Under the pieces are notes generated by a model. It saw only the letters and a program-made list of their open reading frames with translations. It ran no database searches and was not told the DNA's origin. A stretch of DNA of 17,380 bases from Chloroflexota bacterium. Its GTDB lineage: Bacteria > Chloroflexota > Anaerolineae > Anaerolineales > UBA11858. The translations under genes and the position numbers were made by a program. Below are positions 13,502-17,380 of this stretch, in pieces. Every line of letters begins with the position of its first letter. The stretch's first letter is position 1. The DNA lies in NCBI GenBank assembly GCA_030666985.1, contig DAOUWT010000021.1, positions 1 to 17,380 of the forward strand. Direction: 5' to 3'.

Positions 13502-14593
13502 CTAGTGACCGTACTCAATCTCAATTCTCCCAATTGCCTGGCTGATTTTTAGCTCAATCGCCCCTTCAGCCTCATCATAATTGGGGGAAAAGTAGTAGTC
13601 TCCACTTCGGGAGAAATTGTGGGGGATATCCAGGGCGGAAATAGCTCTGCTGACCTCTAGGCGGATGGCTGCCCCCTGGGGGATGGTAAGCTGGATTTGG
13701 CCGACGGCTTGGCTAACCTCAACGTGGTGCACTCCAAGTTGGAGCAGCCCCCGGGCGGGCAAACGGATCTCTATATTGCCCACTCCTTGCTCGATGACGA
13801 GGTTTTCAACTTGAAGCTCTACCAGGCTTAGAACCATATTTCCTGCACCCATCTCGACTTTCAAATCCAGGGGGATGCGCGTGGTAAGTCCCAAATCCCA
13901 GCGGCCATGGGTGGGGGATAGGCGGGGCGAGTCGCTTTCAAGGGTGTAGGTCGCTGCCCCATCGTTCTCATCATAACGCTCATACCCTGTCTGGGGGAAT
14001 ACCTGGCCCGCGACCAGCAGCCCTTTTGCAGCGCCGCCCCCCAGGTGCAGCTCGCCGGCCCCCAGGGAGAAGGTCAACCCGGCCTGGGAGACACCTTCCC
14101 CCAGGGCCTGGTGGGCGTCCATGGGGAGGCTGTCTCCCACGGGGAGGCTGCCCCCCATGTAGCTGGAAAAACCTACCAGCCAGATTCCCCCGCCCACTAA
14201 GAGCAGCACCATCCCCACCCCGAAGACAGCCCTCCACAGGGGGCTATCCTTGAAGATCAGATCCACGCCCAGGGCCACGAGGATCACGGGCCAGAGCTGC
14301 CACAACCTCCCCCAGCCCTGCCAATCCATAATGTCGAGATTCCTGATGAGCAAGAAAGTCCCCAGGACGATCAACATGGTTGGCCAGGCGATCCCTTCCC
14401 GGCGGACGAGGCCGTCTATCCCGGCAAAGATTATCAGAAGCGGCCATAGGTTCAGTAACACGTCCCAGAAATCGCCCGGAATCACTCCCAGGTTATTCAG
14501 CAAAAACAGGACTCCGGCGGCGATGAGCAGCAGGGGGCCAAATAGGCTGTGATGGCGGGAGTAAGTTTTCTTTTGTTGGTTATTTTCGCTCAT
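13502..14593 (-). CDS. LiaF/DUF5668-type membrane protein with beta-rich C-terminal domain
   Basis: Of 363 residues, the first 145 form about five membrane segments (near 18-37, 44-62, 69-87, 95-111 and 118-142). Repeated 'LWPLLIIFAGIDGL' and 'LWPVILVALGVDLIF' patterns mark the LiaI/LiaF-like membrane module. The rest (about 165-363) is soluble and rich in regular beta repeats such as 'LVIEQGVGNIEIRLP', 'VEVSQAVGQIQLTIP' and 'LKISQAIGRIEIEYG', as in the toast-rack or adhesin-like beta-helix domains of LiaF relatives. LiaF proteins of Firmicutes restrain an envelope-stress two-component system; no LiaS or LiaR partner is seen here. The ATG is 9 nt after the PspC-type gene, and its ribosome site overlaps that gene's stop, so the two are coupled. 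Confidence 0.8.
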   Translation of the reverse strand: MSENNQQKKTYSRHHSLFGPLLLIAAGVLFLLNNLGVIPGDFWDVLLNLWPLLIIFAGIDGLVRREGIAWPTMLIVLGTFLLIRNLDIMDWQGWGRLWQLWPVILVALGVDLIFKDSPLWRAVFGVGMVLLLVGGGIWLVGFSSYMGGSLPVGDSLPMDAHQALGEGVSQAGLTFSLGAGELHLGGGAAKGLLVAGQVFPQTGYERYDENDGAATYTLESDSPRLSPTHGRWDLGLTTRIPLDLKVEMGAGNMVLSLVELQVENLVIEQGVGNIEIRLPARGLLQLGVHHVEVSQAVGQIQLTIPQGAAIRLEVSRAISALDIPHNFSRSGDYYFSPNYDEAEGAIELKISQAIGRIEIEYGH

Positions 14594-14602
14594 GTTTTTT
14601 CC

Positions 14603-15043
14603 TCAATCCTGGGTGCGGCGAACAAGGAGGACGATGCCGCCTATGATCAACAAAACCGGCCACAGGAAGTCAAAGTCCAGCCAGCGCAGCCAGTGAAAAT
14701 TCAAGTTGCTTATAAGCAGCATGCCGCCCACTAAAATCAGGCCCCCGCCAATGATCATTCCGGCCTGGGGATGGGGCTGCGACACCGCATGTTGGACGTC
14801 TTCTCCCATGTCTCGCACGCGTTCCCCTATATTGTGGCTAGTCATGCCGTATTCCTTGCCCTCTTCGGGGACGATGATCCACATTAGAAGGTAGAGCAGA
14901 AAGCCAAACTCTGCTCCAAATAACAAGACAACGAATAAGAAGCGGAAGATGACGGGGTCTATGCCCAAGTAGTCGCCCAGTCCTCCGCAAACGCCGCCTA
15001 TCATGCGATCTGTTTTGCTGCGATAAAGTTTTTTGTTAGTCAT
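14603..15043 (-). CDS. PspC-domain membrane protein
   Basis: The 146-residue protein starts with a PspC domain (residues 5-60: 'KLYRSKTDRMIGGVCGGLGDYLGIDPVIFR', then a membrane segment ending 'LMWIIVPEE'). It ends in a two-segment module like DUF5668 ('MIIGGGLILVGGMLLISNL', 'FDFLWPVLLIIGGIVLLVRR'). PspC proteins take part in phage-shock and other envelope-stress responses, often next to LiaF-like proteins, which matches the next gene. The start is preceded by AAGGAG 6 nt away. No PspA is present in the window. Confidence 0.88.
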   Translation of the reverse strand: MTNKKLYRSKTDRMIGGVCGGLGDYLGIDPVIFRFLFVVLLFGAEFGFLLYLLMWIIVPEEGKEYGMTSHNIGERVRDMGEDVQHAVSQPHPQAGMIIGGGLILVGGMLLISNLNFHWLRWLDFDFLWPVLLIIGGIVLLVRRTQD

Positions 15044-15066
15044 AAATTCTCCTTACCATGCTCAAG

Positions 15067-15116
15067 CTGGATCGCCAGATCCAGCGGGCTGTGTCCGGGG
15101 GAACTGGCGTTCCCCC
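15067..15116. repeat. Two tandem hairpins with complementary 4-nt loops
   Basis: CTGGATC-GCCA-GATCCAG (15067-15084) and GGGGGAAC-TGGC-GTTCCCCC (15097-15116) are perfect 7- and 8-bp stems. Their loops, GCCA and TGGC, are complementary to each other. The style matches the four-hairpin cluster at 2922-3031. The pair lies directly upstream of the PspC gene. Confidence 0.6.
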
Positions 15117-15130
15117 TCGAGCTTACAATG

Positions 15131-15187
15131 GAAACGTGAAACGTGAGGTCACGCATCACTCTTCACGCTTCACGTTTTACTCTTCAT
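15131..15187. repeat. GAAACGTGA word-stutter repeat, second copy
   Basis: GAAACGTGAA and TCACGCATCAC are shared exactly with the copy at 1429-1488. The right half (CTTCACGCTTCACGTTTTAC) is the approximate inverse of the left. It touches the last codons of the 15184-15813 gene. Confidence 0.6.
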
Positions 15188-15813
15188 TTTCTCCAGTTTC
15201 TGATGATGATGTAGCCGCCGATGACGATCAACAATACCGGCCAAAAGTTGAGCAAAAACGTTCCTGCTGCGGTTAGTTGTACCAGCCCTAAAATGCCCAG
15301 AACAGCGGCTGGGATGTAGGCCCATTGCGTTTTGTATTGCTTGGCAGGCAGAAGCCCCACCAAGGAAAAGGTGATACCTAGCCCCAGGAAGAAAACGCCT
15401 TCATCGGGGAATGCTGTGCTTTCTAGTCCGCTGACAGCGCCGAGCGTGACCAGCGTTCCGCCGGGGATGATGGCCCACCAGAAGGATGGCTGCCGGAGAT
15501 ATACCAGCCAAAAGCCGAGGCCGATAGAAGCCAGGAAAAGGGAACCAAGCCAATCGCCAGTGAAGGGCAGGGTGAACATATCTCCAAGTGCGACGGCGGT
15601 GAGGCCAAGTAACGTCATGCCAGGGATGGCCGCCCACCACTGCGCTTTGTTGGTGGCGTATATCCATAAGAAAACGATCCCGGCAATTCCCATGACGATT
15701 GTCCATAGGAGATTCCAAGCGTTCCCAATGAGGTTGAATTCTTGGAGCAGGAATAATACGCCCAGGATGATCAGCGATGCGCCCCATAAGTATTGCATAC
15801 GAAATTTTTTCAT
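15184..15813 (-). CDS. Multi-pass membrane protein, DUF5668/LiaI-like
   Basis: The 209-residue protein is almost entirely hydrophobic, with about eight predicted membrane segments and many Trp residues. Short modules recur: 'WGASLIILGVLFLLQEFNLIG' at the start, 'IPGMTLLGLTAVALGD', 'IPGGTLVTLGAVSG' and 'LLNFWPVLLIVIGGYIIIRNW' at the end. The first and last are the LiaI/DUF5668 type also found in the two downstream proteins, which suggests the three genes share an ancestor and a job at the membrane. The start at 15813 has AAGGA about 9 nt upstream. It is the first gene of the leftward three-gene cluster. The function is unknown. Confidence 0.75.
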   Translation of the reverse strand: MKKFRMQYLWGASLIILGVLFLLQEFNLIGNAWNLLWTIVMGIAGIVFLWIYATNKAQWWAAIPGMTLLGLTAVALGDMFTLPFTGDWLGSLFLASIGLGFWLVYLRQPSFWWAIIPGGTLVTLGAVSGLESTAFPDEGVFFLGLGITFSLVGLLPAKQYKTQWAYIPAAVLGILGLVQLTAAGTFLLNFWPVLLIVIGGYIIIRNWRK

Positions 15814-15825
15814 AGTTGTAGTCCT

Positions 15826-15858
15826 TTTTGGTGATCAGGTAATCAGGTAACAGGGAAG
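15826..15858. repeat. ATCAGGTA stutter
   Basis: GTGATCAGGTAATCAGGTAA followed by CAGGG repeats the word ATCAGGTA twice with a degenerate third. It lies just upstream of the membrane-protein gene start. Confidence 0.45.
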
Positions 15859-15922
15859 CAGTTCTCTTGCCCACTTACACACTCTTTTATACGGGATCCA
15901 TTGGTGAAAGTTGCAGGTTAGG

Positions 15923-15990
15923 GTAGTCTGGTAGTCTTTAGTCTCCTAATCACTAGTCTCCTAGTCTCCTAGTCCCTAGTCCCTAGTCTT
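15923..15990. repeat. TAGTCTCC/TAGTCCC stutter after tadA
   Basis: TAGTCTTTAGTCTCC, then TAGTCTCC twice, then TAGTCCC twice end 9 nt before the tadA stop. CCTAGTCCCT is shared with the stutter inside GH38 (4135-4217). The 185-nt gap 15814-15998 holds only repeats that I can recognise. Confidence 0.6.
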
Positions 15991-15998
15991 CCCCCCCC

Positions 15999-17288
15999 TC
16001 ACGCCCCAAAAATATCTCCACTGAGATTAAAGCCAGCCGCTTTGAGGCGCGGGGTGAAGACAGGCCGCAGCCCGGTGGCTTTCATTTCTCCGTGGATTGT
16101 GCCGTCGGGGTCAGTGTAAGTTTTCTCGAAAACGAAAAGGTCAGACAGGGTGACAATAGCCCCTTCCATGCGTGGAACCTCTGCAACGTGGGTGATTTTT
16201 CGGGCGCCGTCTGTAAGGCGCTCCATGTGGATGATAAGGTCAATGGCGGAGGCGATTTGGGCCCGCAACGCGCCCAGGGGCATGTTCAGGCCTGCCATCA
16301 TGGCCATGGTTTCCAGGCGGGAGATAGCGTCACGGGGGGTATTGGCGTGGAGGGTGGTGAGGGAGCCATCGTGACCGGTGTTCATGGCCTGGAGCATGTC
16401 GAGGGCCTCCCCGCTGCGCACCTCCCCCACCACGATCCGGTCCGGGCGCATCCGCAAGGCGTTCCGCAGCAGGTCGCGGGGAGTTACTCCCCCAACGCCG
16501 TCCACGTTTGGCATTTTCGTCTCCATGCGCACAATGTATTTTTGGTTGAGTTTTAATTCCGCCGCATCTTCAATGGTGACAATGCGTTCATCTTCGGGAA
16601 TATAACTTGTGAGTATGTTAAGCAGGGTGGTCTTGCCAGAACTGGTGTTGCCGGTGATGAGGATGTTCAGGCGGGTTGCCACGCAGGCTTTGAAAAACTC
16701 CGCCATGTGAGGAGTGGCAGTTCCCAGCTCGATGATTTGCTCCATGGTCAGCTTGCTCTCTAGGAATTTGCGGATAGTGACATAAGGCCCATCGACAGCT
16801 ACAGGAGGGATGGCAATATTTACCCGCGAGCCATCCGGGAGACGGGCGTCGGCCATGAGGTTGTCGTTATCCACGCGGCGGCCCAGGGGGGAGAGGATGC
16901 GGTTGATGATACGCATGAGGTGCTCTTTGTCGCTGAACATGATCCCGGTATCTGCGAGTTTTCCGCTCCGCTCAACGTAGACCTGGTTTGAGCCGGAGAT
17001 CATAATCTCGCTGATGTCGGGGTCAGATAGCAAAGGCTGGATGGGACCATAGCCGATTAGCTCGGCGAGAACTTCACTGAAAAGGTGCTTTCGCTGAGCT
17101 TCGGTGAGACCAAGTTGGTTCTCGATATTGGCGTAACTTTCTTCTATCCACCCTTGTACTTTACGCCGGTGGTCTTGAGGTGATCTAGGAGGCGCGGTGT
17201 CTAGATTCTGGGAGACTTCTTGAATCAGATAAAGTTTTATTTTCTCAAATTTTTCAAGGGACGAAGTGTTTTGTTTGGATGTGGTCAT
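15999..17288 (-). CDS. tadA: TadA/CpaF-type secretion ATPase (type IV pilus or Flp system)
   Basis: A 429-residue protein when started at MTTSK (17288), which follows AAAGGA by 10 nt. Residues 1-80 are the helical N-terminal part ('IGYGPIQPLL', 'ISEIMISG' and 'VYVERSGKL' are typical). The core has Walker A 'GNTSSGKTT' (213-221), the acidic box 'TIEDAAELKL' (238-247), Walker B 'RIVVGEVRSGEALDMLQAM' (284-302) and the His box 'GHDGSLTTLHAN' (305-316). It is a hexameric cytoplasmic ATPase that powers assembly of Flp/Tad pili or a related secretion system with TadB and TadC. Those partners are not downstream, where a repeat and unrelated membrane genes follow. They may lie upstream, outside the window. 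The open frame extends 29 codons further into an 8-bp tandem repeat, which I exclude. Confidence 0.93.
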   Translation of the reverse strand: MTTSKQNTSSLEKFEKIKLYLIQEVSQNLDTAPPRSPQDHRRKVQGWIEESYANIENQLGLTEAQRKHLFSEVLAELIGYGPIQPLLSDPDISEIMISGSNQVYVERSGKLADTGIMFSDKEHLMRIINRILSPLGRRVDNDNLMADARLPDGSRVNIAIPPVAVDGPYVTIRKFLESKLTMEQIIELGTATPHMAEFFKACVATRLNILITGNTSSGKTTLLNILTSYIPEDERIVTIEDAAELKLNQKYIVRMETKMPNVDGVGGVTPRDLLRNALRMRPDRIVVGEVRSGEALDMLQAMNTGHDGSLTTLHANTPRDAISRLETMAMMAGLNMPLGALRAQIASAIDLIIHMERLTDGARKITHVAEVPRMEGAIVTLSDLFVFEKTYTDPDGTIHGEMKATGLRPVFTPRLKAAGFNLSGDIFGA

Positions 17289-17297
17289 CGAAAATAT

Positions 17298-17380
17298 TTC
17301 CTTTGGTGGGTTGGCACGTTGGTACATTGGTGGATTGGTATATTGGTACATTGGTACATTGGTACATTGGTACATTGGTA
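17298..17380. repeat. TTGGTACA 8-bp tandem repeat upstream of tadA
   Basis: At least four exact copies of the 8-mer ATTGGTAC, preceded by degenerate ones (ATTGGTGG, ATTGGTAT, GTTGGCAC), run to the window edge. It is a stutter of the same style as the other gaps. It starts 10 nt upstream of the tadA start codon, so copy-number change might affect expression. Confidence 0.7.

Noticed and set aside
14026..14253. GC-rich open frames opposite the LiaF-like gene
   Set aside because: They are Pro/Arg/Gly-rich shadow frames over a clear membrane-protein gene.
17289..17375. 29-codon N-terminal extension of TadA
   Set aside because: It is translated from an 8-bp tandem repeat, and the ATG at 17288 has a ribosome site and a normal family N-terminus.
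17298..17380. Possible CRISPR array
   Set aside because: The units are 8 bp with no spacers, so this is a simple tandem repeat.

Overview
The window looks like part of a Chloroflexota genome, most likely Anaerolineae. I base this on the sugar-binding lipoprotein with a long Val-Glu/Lys-Glu tether after its lipobox, the mannoside gene set, the ferredoxin-tailed aldo/keto reductase, and the many short non-coding repeats. This is recognition from memory, not a search. Almost every gene is on the minus strand; only the aldo/keto reductase (12267-13403) is on the plus strand.

Region 1 (1-12001, read right to left) is one sugar-utilisation operon. It runs: LacI-family repressor, solute-binding lipoprotein, two ABC permeases, a cytoplasmic GH38 alpha-mannosidase, a 2H-type phosphoesterase, a GT4-type glycosyltransferase, a GH130 mannoside phosphorylase, and the start of a GT2-like glycosyltransferase cut by the window edge. 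A near-consensus promoter (TTGACA, 17 bp, GATAAT) lies upstream of lacI. Two identical 14-bp palindromes, CTAAAACGTTTTAG, sit 31 bp apart, one in the promoter spacer and one just past the predicted transcription start. The simplest reading is import of a mannose-containing oligosaccharide or glycan fragment, hydrolysis of its alpha-mannosyl part by GH38, and phosphorolysis of its beta-mannosyl part by GH130. The two glycosyltransferases and the 2H phosphoesterase do not fit a purely degradative pathway and are the least explained part. No transport ATPase is present, so a shared MsmX-like ATPase elsewhere is presumed.

Region 2 (12002-13501) holds a 122-bp miniature inverted-repeat element with perfect 16-bp ends, immediately upstream of an aldo/keto reductase with a C-terminal iron-sulfur domain. 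A hairpin follows that gene.

Region 3 (13502-15813) is a three-gene membrane cluster: a DUF5668-like membrane protein, a PspC-domain protein, and a LiaF-like membrane protein with a beta-helical tail. It resembles envelope-stress accessory genes, but no sensor or regulator is visible.

Region 4 (15999-17288) is a TadA/CpaF secretion ATPase without adjacent tadB or tadC on its downstream side.

Short repeats run through the whole window. They include stutters of a 7-10 bp word, four tandem hairpins with 4-nt loops next to a GTAG, and inverted repeats in operon gaps. The GH38 gene carries several stretches of the same kind in frame, at loops of the protein and at its C-terminus.
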